Assembly (NCBI RefSeq): GCF_002797675.1
Contig: NZ_PGEX01000001.1
Location: 2,542,001-2,606,000, forward strand
Reading direction: 5' to 3'
Source: Hallerella succinigenes
Lineage (GTDB): Bacteria; Fibrobacterota; Fibrobacteria; Fibrobacterales; Fibrobacteraceae
DNA length: 64,000 nt
Made by a program: the position numbers and the translations under genes. Of the stretch, positions 25,268 through 33,491 are shown in pieces. The notes under the pieces are model-generated. The model saw only the letters and a program-made list of their open reading frames with translations, had not been told where the DNA came from and made no database searches. Position 1 is the first letter of the stretch. Each line of letters begins with the position of its first letter.

Positions 25268-26766
25268 CACTTCGCCTCCTCTTCTTCGTCGTGTTCGCTT
25301 TCGGCATTCTTGCGGCTCAGTTCGTCCTCGACTTCGTCGTCCACGGGTTCGGCTTCCTTCGGGTCGCCGTAAGTGATGATGGAGTACATCTTCCGGAGAA
25401 TGTCGATATCGTAGGTTCTCTCGAGGATGTGTTCGACGCTGCCGAGAACAGCGTCGTGGATGTCGCAAGGCCTGACCTGATCGTCGATGTCGGAAAGTAC
25501 CGCGCAGCGGTCTTCGTCGTTCTTGATTCCGAGAAGGTCATGCTGCGATTCGTCGATTGTGTCGTCGAGGTCGTAGCAGCAAAAGAGCAGCAGTGCAATC
25601 ACGTCATCCTTGTCGCCTTCCTGGATCTTTTTCGCGATGGCCTTGCGGAGACGGTTTTTCGTCATGTCTTGTTTTGTTTCACGGAACAGGATTTCCTTTC
25701 TTTCCTTTTCTTCTTCGGCCTCGCGTTCCTCTTCGGTCATTTCGTGGTAGTCTGGCAGGTCGCGCTTGTCGAAGTATTCGAGCGTCTTGAGAGTAGCAGC
25801 GTCGACAAGGATTCGCTTCCGGATGCCTGCTTCCTTGGCCTGTTCCTGGCCCTCGGTGTCCCAGGAGTCGATTTCGTACTTGTCGGCTTCGTCTTCGTAG
25901 CTGATGCATTTTCCGGTAAACTTGCCGAGGCGGGCATTCCTGCCTTCTTCCTGGAGCTTCTTCACCTTCGCCTCTGCGGCCTTCTTCGCCTTGCGCGTCC
26001 AGCAATTAGGATCGAGGCAGTAGGCCTTCGGTTCGTTCTCGAACAGGTCCGCCTGGCATGAGCTGCACTTGTCGCACTTGAGGCAGGCTTCGTGCTCGAA
26101 CGGCGCGCGGCTCAGGTCCTTGTGGTAACGGTCCAGGACTCCGTCGATGAAATACTTGTCCGTGCGGTAGCAGCTTTCGAGCTCGCGCTTGAAGACGTTG
26201 TCCGGGAGGTCGGCAATTTTCGCGGCCGCGTCGAGGCCGATTACGCCTTCCTTGACCTTCTTCAGCACCTTGTCGCCGGCGTCGGCGAGTTTCTTGCGGA
26301 CCAGCACCCAGCGCAACGTGCGGCCGAACTTGCGGGCCACCTGATGCACGGTATTCTTCTTGCTGACAAGGAATTTCACTGCCATGCACTCCTCGTATGG
26401 CGTCATGTCCATGCGGGTGACGTTCTCGGAGAGCGGGATTTCGTCGAGACCCTCGGAATCCTTGTCCACCACGTGGCAGGGAACATTCGCAAGCCCGATT
26501 CGTTTCGCGGCCGCGAGCCTTCGGTGTCCCGCGACGACGCGGTACTGCGTCGGCATCCCGAAGTCGTTTGTGACCGTGATTGGGTTGATGATACCGTGCG
26601 CCCGGATGGACGCGGCCAGGTCGTCGATGTCGCCTACCTGGCGGATGTTCCCGTTCTCATGGATGTTGTCCACGGCGATGGTGCGGAAACTGTATTTGCG
26701 TTCCTCGTCGCCGTTCATGTCGTAGTGCTTGCCTTCCACCTTTTCGTTCTTGTCATTCTTCATCAT
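25267..26766 (-). CDS. ParB-like nuclease-domain protein with Cys cluster
   Basis: A 499-residue protein. Residues ~25-130 form a ParB/Spo0J N-terminal domain with the GHRRLAAAKRIG box. Residues ~135-200 form the HTH region (VHQVARKFGRTLRWV). A central Cys cluster (CLKCDKCSSCQADLF, then CLDPNCW, ~235-265) could hold metals. The C-terminal half is very acidic (EEEREAEEEKERKE and DDEVEDELS). Phage ParB-like proteins act in gene control, nuclease activity or DNA-modification chemistry rather than in partition; no parA is present, so segregation is unlikely. Confidence 0.8.
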   Translation of the reverse strand: MMKNDKNEKVEGKHYDMNGDEERKYSFRTIAVDNIHENGNIRQVGDIDDLAASIRAHGIINPITVTNDFGMPTQYRVVAGHRRLAAAKRIGLANVPCHVVDKDSEGLDEIPLSENVTRMDMTPYEECMAVKFLVSKKNTVHQVARKFGRTLRWVLVRKKLADAGDKVLKKVKEGVIGLDAAAKIADLPDNVFKRELESCYRTDKYFIDGVLDRYHKDLSRAPFEHEACLKCDKCSSCQADLFENEPKAYCLDPNCWTRKAKKAAEAKVKKLQEEGRNARLGKFTGKCISYEDEADKYEIDSWDTEGQEQAKEAGIRKRILVDAATLKTLEYFDKRDLPDYHEMTEEEREAEEEKERKEILFRETKQDMTKNRLRKAIAKKIQEGDKDDVIALLLFCCYDLDDTIDESQHDLLGIKNDEDRCAVLSDIDDQVRPCDIHDAVLGSVEHILERTYDIDILRKMYSIITYGDPKEAEPVDDEVEDELSRKNAESEHDEEEEAK

Positions 26767-27064
26767 TCAGTTCCTTGAGTTTCTGGTCGAGTTTGACCGC
26801 TTTGGCGAACATTGCCTTGCTGTTTCCAGCAAGTACATTCTTGTGCTTTTCTCGGAGTCCGTCCGCGAACTTGGCCGAGTTGAGCGAGGAGTACACGCTG
26901 TACAGGGCGTCGAACATTTCCGCCTTCTCGGCTGCGAGCCGTCCGATTGTCGCCCGGTACTTCAGGCACATCCTTGCGAGTTCCGCTTCGAGCGGGGTGT
27001 AGTTACCCCCCCCCTGCGTTACTTTGTTCACAATTTCCTTTACGTCGTCAATCGAGAGTTTCAT
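26753..27064 (-). CDS. Phage early protein with an in-gene G9 tract
   Basis: A 103-residue helical protein (MKLSIDDVKEIVNKVTQGGGNY) overlapping the ParB-like start by 14 nt. A run of nine G on its coding strand (27006-27014) encodes QGGGN at residues ~17-21; the frame is intact here, but such a run is prone to length change. Function unknown. Confidence 0.55.
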   Translation of the reverse strand: MKLSIDDVKEIVNKVTQGGGNYTPLEAELARMCLKYRATIGRLAAEKAEMFDALYSVYSSLNSAKFADGLREKHKNVLAGNSKAMFAKAVKLDQKLKELNDEE

Positions 27065-27219
27065 TTCGTTTTCTCCTTCATATCGCGCAGTTCGCGCAGG
27101 TTTCTGAGTTCCTTGTTTGCGAGTTCGAGCATTCGCAGGGTAGACCTGTATGCGTCGCGGTACATTGTCACTTCGCACCTGAGCTGGACGATGAATGCGT
27201 CCTTTTCGGATTCCGTCAT
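27061..27219 (-). CDS. Small coiled-coil early protein
   Basis: A 52-residue protein (MTESEKDAFIVQLRCEVTMY) whose ATG overlaps the upstream stop (TAATG), with one long amphipathic helix. Function unknown. Confidence 0.5.
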   Translation of the reverse strand: MTESEKDAFIVQLRCEVTMYRDAYRSTLRMLELANKELRNLRELRDMKEKTK

Positions 27220-27632
27220 TATACGGCCTCCTTGCTGGCTTCGTGTGCGAGCTTCCAGCGCATGGATCTGATGGCGCTGTCGGAAAGACCGCACGCATTG
27301 AGGTAGGCGGTATCTCCGTCCTGGAGCGCGTTCTTCATCTGGGCGGTCCAGCTGATGCGGCGGAACTTCGGCATTTCGCAGGCCTCTACGATGCCCTTCC
27401 TGCGGCGTTTCAGGGCGGACTGCTCCGCTGACTTGACGGCACGGTACAGTTTTTGCGCGTCGGCGTCCCAGGCGTCGTAGCCGTATCCGTCGTTCTTGCG
27501 CTTGAGGTATTCGTGCACCAGCGCCACGCAAGGCATGGCGCGCTGCCTGGCGCGCTTTTCGGCATTGCGAAGCCGTTCGTATGCCTTGAGAATTTTCCGC
27601 GCCTCCTGGGCGTCCTTTTTAGTGATTTCCAT
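27219..27632 (-). CDS. Basic phage early protein
   Basis: A 137-residue Arg/Lys-rich protein. The C-terminal AYLNACGLSDSAIRSMRWKL resembles a small HTH-like end, and the first half is helical (QEARKILKAYERLRNAEKRA). It could bind DNA; no family recognised. Ribosome site GGAG before ATG 27632. Confidence 0.55.
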   Translation of the reverse strand: MEITKKDAQEARKILKAYERLRNAEKRARQRAMPCVALVHEYLKRKNDGYGYDAWDADAQKLYRAVKSAEQSALKRRRKGIVEACEMPKFRRISWTAQMKNALQDGDTAYLNACGLSDSAIRSMRWKLAHEASKEAV

Positions 27633-27662
27633 TGTTCGTTCTCCTTTTCGTTGTTGGATTTG

Positions 27663-28106
27663 TTAGAAAGGCAGGTCGTCTTCTTCGTCCGCCTGCGGCA
27701 TCGGCGCCGTCGACGTCGCCGGAGTCCCGTTCGTCCGCGCATGGGCCTGAGTCCCGTTTGTCGTCGACTGTCTCGGGGTGAGCAGCTGGAACGTGGACAT
27801 GTTGATGTCGGTGGCGTAGCGTTTCTGTCCCGTCGCCTGGTCGTCCCACGCGCGGTACTGCACCTCGCCTTCCACGTATAGCGTCGTCCCCTTCTTCACT
27901 CCGAGCTGTTCGATGATGTCCGGAAGCTTGCCCCAGCCGACGACATTGTGCCACTGGGTCTCTTCCTTCGTCTCGCCTCTGTTGTCGCGGTAGCGCTTCG
28001 ACGTCGCGAGCGAGAATGTGACTCGCTTGCGTCCGCTCGGAGTGACACGGGTCTCGGGGTCCTTGCCCACGTTTCCGATGAGCATGACCTTGTTCATGTA
28101 TGGCAT
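27663..28106 (-). CDS. ssb: Single-stranded DNA-binding protein
   Basis: A 147-residue SSB: OB-fold domain (MNKVMLIGNVGKDPETR, then WHNVVGWGKL, YVEGEVQYR), then a Thr/Gln-rich linker and the acidic tip DEEDDLPF that recruits replication and repair partners. It protects ssDNA during phage replication and recombination. A strong ribosome site AAAGGAG precedes it. The 180 bp upstream (28107-28286) carry GC-rich inverted repeats but no convincing gene. Confidence 0.95.
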   Translation of the reverse strand: MPYMNKVMLIGNVGKDPETRVTPSGRKRVTFSLATSKRYRDNRGETKEETQWHNVVGWGKLPDIIEQLGVKKGTTLYVEGEVQYRAWDDQATGQKRYATDINMSTFQLLTPRQSTTNGTQAHARTNGTPATSTAPMPQADEEDDLPF

Positions 28107-28286
28107 TCGTATTCTCCTTTGAAAATGGCGCCGGAACGGTCGACTCCGGCGGGTCCCTGCATGCCCCCGAACGGTGGGCGCTTGGCACGGCGGATCCCCT
28201 GCACAAGGAACGAAATGGGTGTCCGTCGCGGATTCCGCGCGGTCCGCGCGCGGGGCGGTGCCTGATGGCAGGCTGGTTGTCGACGG

Positions 28287-28985
28287 TCAATTTCCGGACG
28301 AAAATCCGCACCGCCTGTTTGCATTTCTCGTCTCTACGGACTTCCGGATGCGTTCCCTTCTGGCTTCCGGGTCCGCCATTTCGTTGAGGAACGTCGAGAG
28401 TCTCCCGACGGCCGCGCCTGCCGCCGCCATCGCCCGGTTGCGTTCCGAGCGCATGGTGTGTGTGCCCTGTTCGATCTTGGTCATCGCTGCGAGGTTGTCC
28501 TTCGACAGGTTGGACGGGTCGCCGTCCAGGAACACGACCGACAGTCCTTCCGGGACGGGGCTCCCGTTGTAATGCTCCCACAGCACGCGGGCGAGGTTCC
28601 TTCGCTTGCCGGACGTCTCGCGCCAGAAACCGCCTTTCCACACCCATTTGGAACCGCCCCATTCGATGTGGTCGGAAAGCCTGGCCGTCGGGGGAGGGTC
28701 CCTGTCGATTCCCCGTTCATTGCAGATATCCGCCACGGTGGCATAGCTGACGCCGAACATGCGCGCGGTAGCCCTTACCTTGCCAGTCCTCCGCACCTGT
28801 TCCGCGATGCGGTCCTTCGTATCCGCGTCCGTACGGACAGCCGTCTTCGGATTGACGGGATGATAGCCGTCAAGTCCAAGAATGAAAGCCTTGGTATAGC
28901 AAGCTCTGGATGTACGTCCTGGTACAGGCTTGTGGGCTTTCAGGAGGGCGATCTCGTCCGCTGTCCACGAATTGGCGCGCTTCAT
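28287..28985 (-). CDS. HNH-endonuclease-like protein, catalytic His pair missing
   Basis: A 232-residue protein from ATG 28985 (ATGA overlap). The N-terminus is Myb/HTH-like (NSWTADEIALLKAHKP, then RMFGVSYATVADICNERGI). The centre follows the HNH_3 pattern RVLWEHYNGSPVPEGLSVVF-LDGDPSNL-NL, but the invariant His-His before the DG turn is replaced by Val-Phe, so cleavage is doubtful. It may now be only a DNA-binding protein. Confidence 0.7.
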   Translation of the reverse strand: MKRANSWTADEIALLKAHKPVPGRTSRACYTKAFILGLDGYHPVNPKTAVRTDADTKDRIAEQVRRTGKVRATARMFGVSYATVADICNERGIDRDPPPTARLSDHIEWGGSKWVWKGGFWRETSGKRRNLARVLWEHYNGSPVPEGLSVVFLDGDPSNLSKDNLAAMTKIEQGTHTMRSERNRAMAAAGAAVGRLSTFLNEMADPEARRERIRKSVETRNANRRCGFSSGN

Positions 28986-29344
28986 TTCCATTCCTCTGCG
29001 GTCGGGCCGAATTCCTCGGACTTGGTCGGCTTCTTCATTGAGTCGCATCCGATGGATTCGGACGCCCTTGCAGCGAGTTCCTTGCCGTACGCATTCGCTG
29101 TTTTCGTGTCGACGGGCGGTTCGAGGTAGTCGATCCGCTTCGACCAGATGCCTCCGCTGGGCATCCCCTTGACCGCGCGGATGAAGTCCGTCTCGGCCTT
29201 GGCGGCGTCGATCACGGTCCTTCCGAGGACGGCGGACGCCGTCGCTTCCTGCGCGCTGATCTTCTTCTCGCGGAGCATCCTCATCGTCTCGAGGAGCTCG
29301 TCTGTCACCTGGCGGACGATGCCGCCGTTGCTTGCGTTATCCAT
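28982..29344 (-). CDS. Phage early protein of unknown function
   Basis: A 120-residue protein (MDNASNGGIVRQVTDELLET). Residues 10-60 look like a helical bundle with EKKISAQEATASAVLGRTVIDAAK, a pattern common in short phage proteins next to recombination genes. It overlaps the HNH-like gene by 4 nt and the upstream small gene by 8 nt. Confidence 0.55.
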   Translation of the reverse strand: MDNASNGGIVRQVTDELLETMRMLREKKISAQEATASAVLGRTVIDAAKAETDFIRAVKGMPSGGIWSKRIDYLEPPVDTKTANAYGKELAARASESIGCDSMKKPTKSEEFGPTAEEWK

Positions 29345-29483
29345 TACCTTTGTCCTTTCCTTCCGTTTCGGCGAGCGGGCAGGCGTGCCACGGTTCGCGC
29401 GGTCGTCCGCCACGTTCCGCGGCCTTCCGTCCCCTGAGGCATCCCTTTTCCTTCATCGGGCATCTCAGGCAGTCGTACAGCAT
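29337..29483 (-). CDS. Small Cys-rich protein
   Basis: A 48-residue frame MLYDCLRCPMKEKGCLRGRK with a final WHACPLAE, giving four or five Cys in a zinc-knuckle-like order. GGAG lies 6 nt before ATG 29483, and it overlaps the next start by 8 nt. Another frame over the same bases (29344-29601) is longer but lacks a ribosome site and looks like random Arg/Pro-rich translation. Confidence 0.5.
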   Translation of the reverse strand: MLYDCLRCPMKEKGCLRGRKAAERGGRPREPWHACPLAETEGKDKGNG

Positions 29484-29643
29484 CGCGGTCTCCGTTCTCC
29501 AGTTCCATGGCGACGTGGCCGGAGAACATGGACCACGTCGCCGCCGGATCGTTCCGGCTTTTTCTAGACGTCCCCGCGGAGTCGGACCGCGGCGCGCGCA
29601 CTCGGAAGCGCGCGGACCGTCGGACGGTGGCTTTTCCCGAGCC

Positions 29644-30132
29644 TCAGTATTCGCGCACGAGCGTGTCCGCCTTCTTCTTCTTCTCGACGTAGTCTCCGTA
29701 TTCGGCCTCGAATCGATCCTCGGAGAGCCCGAGCCACTTGGCGGCGTCCTTCGGGGAGATCTTCACGTACTTCCAGATCTCTTCCATGTTCGCCCCGTCG
29801 CGTTCGGCCTCGAAGACGAAGGCGGCGACGTCGTTGATGGACGACGAGTAGCCCGTGTTCTTGACCTTGAATCCCTTGCTGACCTCGCCGAACTCGGCGT
29901 AGAGCCGTCCTTCGGCGTCCTTGATGCGGTCGGATATTCCCTTCCCCGCGTCCGTGAACTGGTCCGCGAGCACCTGCAGGTCGTGGACGTCCTGCGCCAT
30001 CGCCATGAGGGCGTCGGCCGGGGCCTTGCCCGTGTTTACGTCGTTCACGACGCGGCAAGCCTCCTTGAGGCGGTCCTCCACGATGGTGTCGAGGATGGTC
30101 TCGTCGTTGAGTGCCACGAGTGTCTTTGCCAT
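29644..30132 (-). CDS. Phage early protein of unknown function
   Basis: A 162-residue acidic protein (MAKTLVALNDETILDTIVED). Mostly helical; the C-terminal half KYVKISPKDAAKWLGLSEDRF resembles a small HTH, ending in KKKKADTLVREY. It is placed directly downstream of the annealing-like gene, so a recombination accessory role is possible. The 160 nt between it and the next gene hold GC-rich inverted repeats only. Confidence 0.55.
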   Translation of the reverse strand: MAKTLVALNDETILDTIVEDRLKEACRVVNDVNTGKAPADALMAMAQDVHDLQVLADQFTDAGKGISDRIKDAEGRLYAEFGEVSKGFKVKNTGYSSSINDVAAFVFEAERDGANMEEIWKYVKISPKDAAKWLGLSEDRFEAEYGDYVEKKKKADTLVREY

Positions 30133-30204
30133 TTTACGTTCTCCTTTATGTGGTTCAAAAAGTGTGCCCGGATGACCCGCCGGGCGCGGGGTTGTGGAAT
30201 TTCC

Positions 30205-31341
30205 TTACCCTTTCGCTTCCGTGGCGTCCGGGAGCGCGGCGACGGCGTCGCTCACCTTCTTGAGGTCTGCCGCCTTCACTTCCTTCTCGGACTCGAACCC
30301 GAGTCGTCCGAGGCAGTCGGCGACAGCGTCCGCGCCCTTGACGGCCTTCTGGCGCCCGATCCATGCGATGAAGTTCGCGATTCTCGCCTGGCTGGACGGC
30401 GCGGCGGGCTTTCTCGTTTTCGGGAGTTCCGTCGCCTCGGGGAGCGGGATTTCCGCCTGTTCGTGGACGGCGTCCTGCGCCTGCGCCTGTGCCGCTGCGT
30501 CATCGTACGCGGCTTCGGCGTATTCCGGCTGGGCGGAGTACCCGTCTTCTTCGTACGCGGGCGCCCATTCCTGTTCCTGCGGATGCGCGTTCCGTCCCTG
30601 CTGCCTTCCGTACGCCTGCCGGTCGCCTTCGCCGAGGTCGTAGCCTCCGGCGGCAGCGTTGCCCTTCATGTCCTCGAGGTCCTGCGTGAATGCGCACGAG
30701 CCTCCAGTCGCCTTGAGCACCGCGTCGACGAGAGAGCGCTTGGCCGCCATCTTGAGCACCGTGTTGTATGTGTCCGCGATGTCCGGGTTCTCGAGCCTCG
30801 TCGATCCCTTGCGGAAGATCGTCCAGTTTCCGTTCTCGTCCTTGGCCGCCACGTAGCCCGGACCGCCGAGGATGCCCTGAGCCGTCGGGGAGCCCGCCTT
30901 CTTCGCGCTCCAGTATTCCTTGGGGACTGGCCTTCCCGTGTTCTCGCGCTCCGTGCCGCGGTAGCGGTACTTGGACTCCTTGGTGGAGCAGGAGCCGATG
31001 CCCGTTGCGATGATCTCGCCCGTGGCCTGCGAGCTGATGGTGGTCGTCACCATGTACTCGCGGTGCCCTTCGCCGAGGTCCGTGATCTCCGCCTTCGTGT
31101 CGGGCGCGAGCCTGAACGCCATGCAGAGGAGCTCCGCTCCGTTCTTGAGGAGCGTGGGCTTGTCGCCGCATCCGGGGATTTTCCCCATGTGGACGCCGTC
31201 GACCATGATCTCCTGCTTGAGGCGCTGCACCATGCCGGCGCGGGTCTTGAGGTCGGCGATGCTCATCATCGGGATTCCCGAGGACGTCGCCGCCTGGAGT
31301 GCGCGGCCCTGAGCCGCCGCGATTTCGTTTCCGTTTGCCAT
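30205..31341 (-). CDS. Putative phage recombination (single-strand annealing-type) protein
   Basis: A 378-residue protein. Conserved core: VQRLKQEIMVDGVHMGKIPG, then PTLLKNGAELLCMAFRLAP, YMVTTTISSQATGEIIATGIG, and a basic helix ADTYNTVLKMAAKRSLVDAVL followed by FTQDLED. This arrangement is common in phage proteins located next to ssb and thought to be recombinases or ssDNA-annealing proteins; assignment to a named class is not possible by eye. A Gln/Ala/Tyr-rich linker (~250-310) and a small C-terminal helical domain follow. Confidence 0.6.
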   Translation of the reverse strand: MANGNEIAAAQGRALQAATSSGIPMMSIADLKTRAGMVQRLKQEIMVDGVHMGKIPGCGDKPTLLKNGAELLCMAFRLAPDTKAEITDLGEGHREYMVTTTISSQATGEIIATGIGSCSTKESKYRYRGTERENTGRPVPKEYWSAKKAGSPTAQGILGGPGYVAAKDENGNWTIFRKGSTRLENPDIADTYNTVLKMAAKRSLVDAVLKATGGSCAFTQDLEDMKGNAAAGGYDLGEGDRQAYGRQQGRNAHPQEQEWAPAYEEDGYSAQPEYAEAAYDDAAAQAQAQDAVHEQAEIPLPEATELPKTRKPAAPSSQARIANFIAWIGRQKAVKGADAVADCLGRLGFESEKEVKAADLKKVSDAVAALPDATEAKG

Positions 31342-31382
31342 TTTTCCGTTCTCCTTCGAGTTAGAGTTGTTGATTCAGGGTG

Positions 31383-31535
31383 TTACGTGTCCCAGTGTTC
31401 CGGATGGTTGTCGAACCATTCCCGTACCTTCTTCTTCGCCATCTTGCGGCGCCTGCGGTCGATGACCGCGTCCACGACGCACCACATGACGGATAGCGCC
31501 GCGAGGGCCGAGATGACGATCAATGCCTTGTCCAT
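31383..31535 (-). CDS. Small membrane protein
   Basis: A 50-residue protein with one membrane helix (ALIVISALAALSVMWCVVDAV) followed by a strongly basic segment RRRRKMAKKKVREW. Ribosome site GGAGGC before ATG 31535. Typical of phage early membrane peptides; function unknown. Confidence 0.55.
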   Translation of the reverse strand: MDKALIVISALAALSVMWCVVDAVIDRRRRKMAKKKVREWFDNHPEHWDT

Positions 31536-31545
31536 GGATGCCTCC

Positions 31546-31659
31546 TTATCCGTTCGCGACCGCGTACGCGACGAACTCGCCCCAGAGCAGGGCGCCCGCT
31601 GCCACCGCGGCAACCATTTCCTTCCAGTCCGACTTGATTTCCTGCAAGATCCTTTTCAT
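31546..31659 (-). CDS. Very small membrane-type peptide
   Basis: A 37-residue frame MKRILQEIKSDWKEMVAAVA with an Ala-rich hydrophobic end (GALLWGEFVAYAVANG). GGAG lies 7 nt upstream, and the stop is 10 nt before the next gene. Short but well placed in the operon. Confidence 0.5.
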   Translation of the reverse strand: MKRILQEIKSDWKEMVAAVAAGALLWGEFVAYAVANG

Positions 31660-31683
31660 GAGCGATTCTCCTTTTTCCTTTTC

Positions 31684-32031
31684 CTATGCATCGACGCGCT
31701 CGCCGCGCGCCATCCTCGATATCCTGTCGTCCCCGGTCATCCGCACGTACTCTGCGTATGTCATCGTCCCCTTCGCCGGGAGCTGTACGCGTCGGATCCG
31801 TTCCTCGCGGACCCGGACGAGTGCGTCCGACAGGTCCTTCCGCGTCGGGATTCCCCGCGCGGCCTTCGCCTTCCGGAACGCGGCCCGCACCTCGTATACA
31901 GACTCGAAGCGGACGGACTCCAGGAGCGAACGCGCCACGACGGCCGCGTTGTCGGCTGGGAGGTGTCTCCCCGACCGGACGTACGCGATCGACAGCTCGT
32001 CCTCCACGGCATTGCAGATGCATTCGTTCAT
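31684..32031 (-). CDS. Phage early protein of unknown function
   Basis: A 115-residue basic protein (MNECICNAVEDELSIAYVRS), helical, with a C-terminal TYAEYVRMTGDDRISRMARG that could be a small DNA-binding helix pair. No family recognised. Confidence 0.5.
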   Translation of the reverse strand: MNECICNAVEDELSIAYVRSGRHLPADNAAVVARSLLESVRFESVYEVRAAFRKAKAARGIPTRKDLSDALVRVREERIRRVQLPAKGTMTYAEYVRMTGDDRISRMARGERVDA

Positions 32032-32059
32032 TCCTTGTCCTCCGTCATTGTCGTTGTCA

Positions 32060-32305
32060 TCAGTACGCGCCCCCGTTGTCGGCGACGTCCTCGACCCACT
32101 TCTCGAGCCACGGCCTCGGGAACCACACGGGCGCAGAGCGGCGCAGCTGGAAGAATCGGAGCGGTACCTTCATCCGTCCGGCGCGGCTCTTGCGTATCAT
32201 CACGTCGAGCGTGGACACGGATAGCCCGAGCTCCTCCGCGGCCTTCTTCCGTCCGAGGCATTCCATTCCCATGATGGTCGCGGATTCAGGCGTCCCAGTG
32301 TTCAT
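32060..32305 (-). CDS. Helix-turn-helix (excisionase/MerR-type) protein
   Basis: An 81-residue protein from ATG 32305 (ATGA overlap). The motif CLGRKKAAEELGLSVSTLDV-IRKSRAGRMKVP followed by WFPRPWLEKWVED is the winged HTH_17 layout used by excisionases and small phage regulators. It could be the excisionase, although it lies far from int. Confidence 0.65.
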   Translation of the reverse strand: MNTGTPESATIMGMECLGRKKAAEELGLSVSTLDVMIRKSRAGRMKVPLRFFQLRRSAPVWFPRPWLEKWVEDVADNGGAY

Positions 32306-33027
32306 CCTTCCTTCTCCTTCCCGCGCCTGCGGGCCTTTGCGTCGCAGAACCTCTTCAGCGCGCCCTTCCAGTTCCCGATCGGGTTCCCGTACCGGTCCTT
32401 CCATCCCCTGTCGCTGCACATCTCGAACCACTGCCTGGCGTCGAACTCGTCGAGCCCCTCGGCGGCCACGTGCTCGTACAGGTCCTCGCTGTCCGGGACC
32501 TCCGGCACGCGCGCACCGCGGGACTTGGATTGTGTCCCGGGAGCGCGCGGCTTGGTCAGGCCGTCGAGAGCGTAAATGGTGGCAGACGTGCCAGATTCCG
32601 ACGTTGCGCCCTCGCGGGCTTGGTACATGTCCTGGGAGTCCTCGCGGATGTCCCCGTCTGCCGTTAATTGGTCGCAGGATGGTGGTGTTTTCGCAGCGGC
32701 GCCGTTTCCGGCGTCTGGCATATCATCCCCGGCGTTGCCGTGCGGGGCATCCTGCGGTGATTTCTTCGGGCGTCCGCCCTTCTTGCCGTTCTCTACTGTA
32801 CGCTTATACTCTTCAGCCGCGGTGTCGAAAGCAACCTTTGCGCGTTCTGAATTCTTGAAATTGCGAAAGAAAAGAGCCTTCCGAAACTGGAATTCTTCTT
32901 TCCCAAGTGCTTCGTAATCGATCGCACCAGTATCGAAGTCCACGAAGTTCTCGTTCGTGAAACGCCACATGGCTTCAATCCAGTTTCTGGTCCAGTAAGG
33001 ACCTTTAAGGACCTTTTCATTAGCCAT
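32302..33027 (-). CDS. Probable phage replication-initiation-type protein
   Basis: A 241-residue protein. The N-terminal half (WTRNWIEAMWRFTNENFVDF, then KGGRPKKSP at ~110) resembles phage early proteins of the DUF6291/DnaD type. A low-complexity linker follows. The C-terminal FEMCSDRGWKDRYGNPIGNW-KGALKRF is the W-x-D-x-x-G-x-P-I-x-N-W motif that ends many phage replication proteins. A role in loading the host helicase is inferred; no helicase loader was found beside it. Confidence 0.55.
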   Translation of the reverse strand: MANEKVLKGPYWTRNWIEAMWRFTNENFVDFDTGAIDYEALGKEEFQFRKALFFRNFKNSERAKVAFDTAAEEYKRTVENGKKGGRPKKSPQDAPHGNAGDDMPDAGNGAAAKTPPSCDQLTADGDIREDSQDMYQAREGATSESGTSATIYALDGLTKPRAPGTQSKSRGARVPEVPDSEDLYEHVAAEGLDEFDARQWFEMCSDRGWKDRYGNPIGNWKGALKRFCDAKARRRGKEKEG

Positions 33028-33163
33028 TAGCCTTTTCCTTTTTGGCGAACTCTTCAACAGCCATGCGGACAATCTTTCCTTTTGTCTCATCGAGCTTTTC
33101 GGCAAGTTCCTTGACCTTTTCAGCCGTTTCCGCCGGCACTGCTATGTGTACCCTATCTGCCAT
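33020..33163 (-). CDS. Ribbon-helix-helix protein
   Basis: A 47-residue protein MADRVHIAVPAETAEKVKEL continuing AEKLDETKGKIVRMAVEEF: one strand and two helices, the CopG/Arc RHH fold. It overlaps both neighbours (11 and 8 nt). Probably a DNA-binding regulator of early genes. Confidence 0.65.
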   Translation of the reverse strand: MADRVHIAVPAETAEKVKELAEKLDETKGKIVRMAVEEFAKKEKANG

Positions 33164-33440
33164 TGTTCTTTTTACTCCAGTTGATTTCCTTGAACACTTC
33201 TTTCATCCAGTCGTTCAGAACCGCGTCAAAAATCTTTACCTTGTCTTCGTTGGTAATGTTGGAACCGTTACGCAGAGTGTTGAGAATGAACGAAACCCCG
33301 ACATCTTCGATGAGATAGCCCTTAGAATTCCAAACGGTCTCGAAAAGTCCGTCAGCGAGAAATTCTTCATTGGTCATTTGCTCTGAACCGAAATATTCCT
33401 TGTTGCGTTCGATTATCCTTTTCAAGTCTAAAGCAGCCAT
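33153..33440 (-). CDS. First protein of the early operon
   Basis: A 95-residue protein (MAALDLKRIIERNKEYFGSE), helical with FILNTLRNGSNITNEDKVKI. It follows the strong early promoter and has ribosome site AAGGAG. As the first gene transcribed after induction it may be an antirepressor or Cro-like factor, but no HTH is visible. Confidence 0.5.
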   Translation of the reverse strand: MAALDLKRIIERNKEYFGSEQMTNEEFLADGLFETVWNSKGYLIEDVGVSFILNTLRNGSNITNEDKVKIFDAVLNDWMKEVFKEINWSKKNNGR

Positions 33441-33453
33441 GTTTTTACTCCTT

Positions 33454-33472
33454 ATTAAACGAAGCGTTTAAT
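33454..33472. promoter_or_regulatory. Palindromic operator in the early leader
   Basis: ATTAAACG-AAG-CGTTTAAT, perfect 8-bp arms, lies between the early promoter start site (~33485) and the first gene, 18 bp ahead of its ATG. It is the likely repressor site; binding would act as a roadblock. Confidence 0.65.
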
Positions 33473-33491
33473 CTTAAACTCTACGTTGATG

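Noticed and set aside
29332..32274. 980-codon plus-strand ORF over the early operon
   Set aside because: Antisense to a chain of overlapping genes with recognisable products (annealing-type protein at 30205-31341, small HTH-like proteins). Its translation is Arg/Ser/Pro-rich and without domain patterns; it is an effect of high GC.
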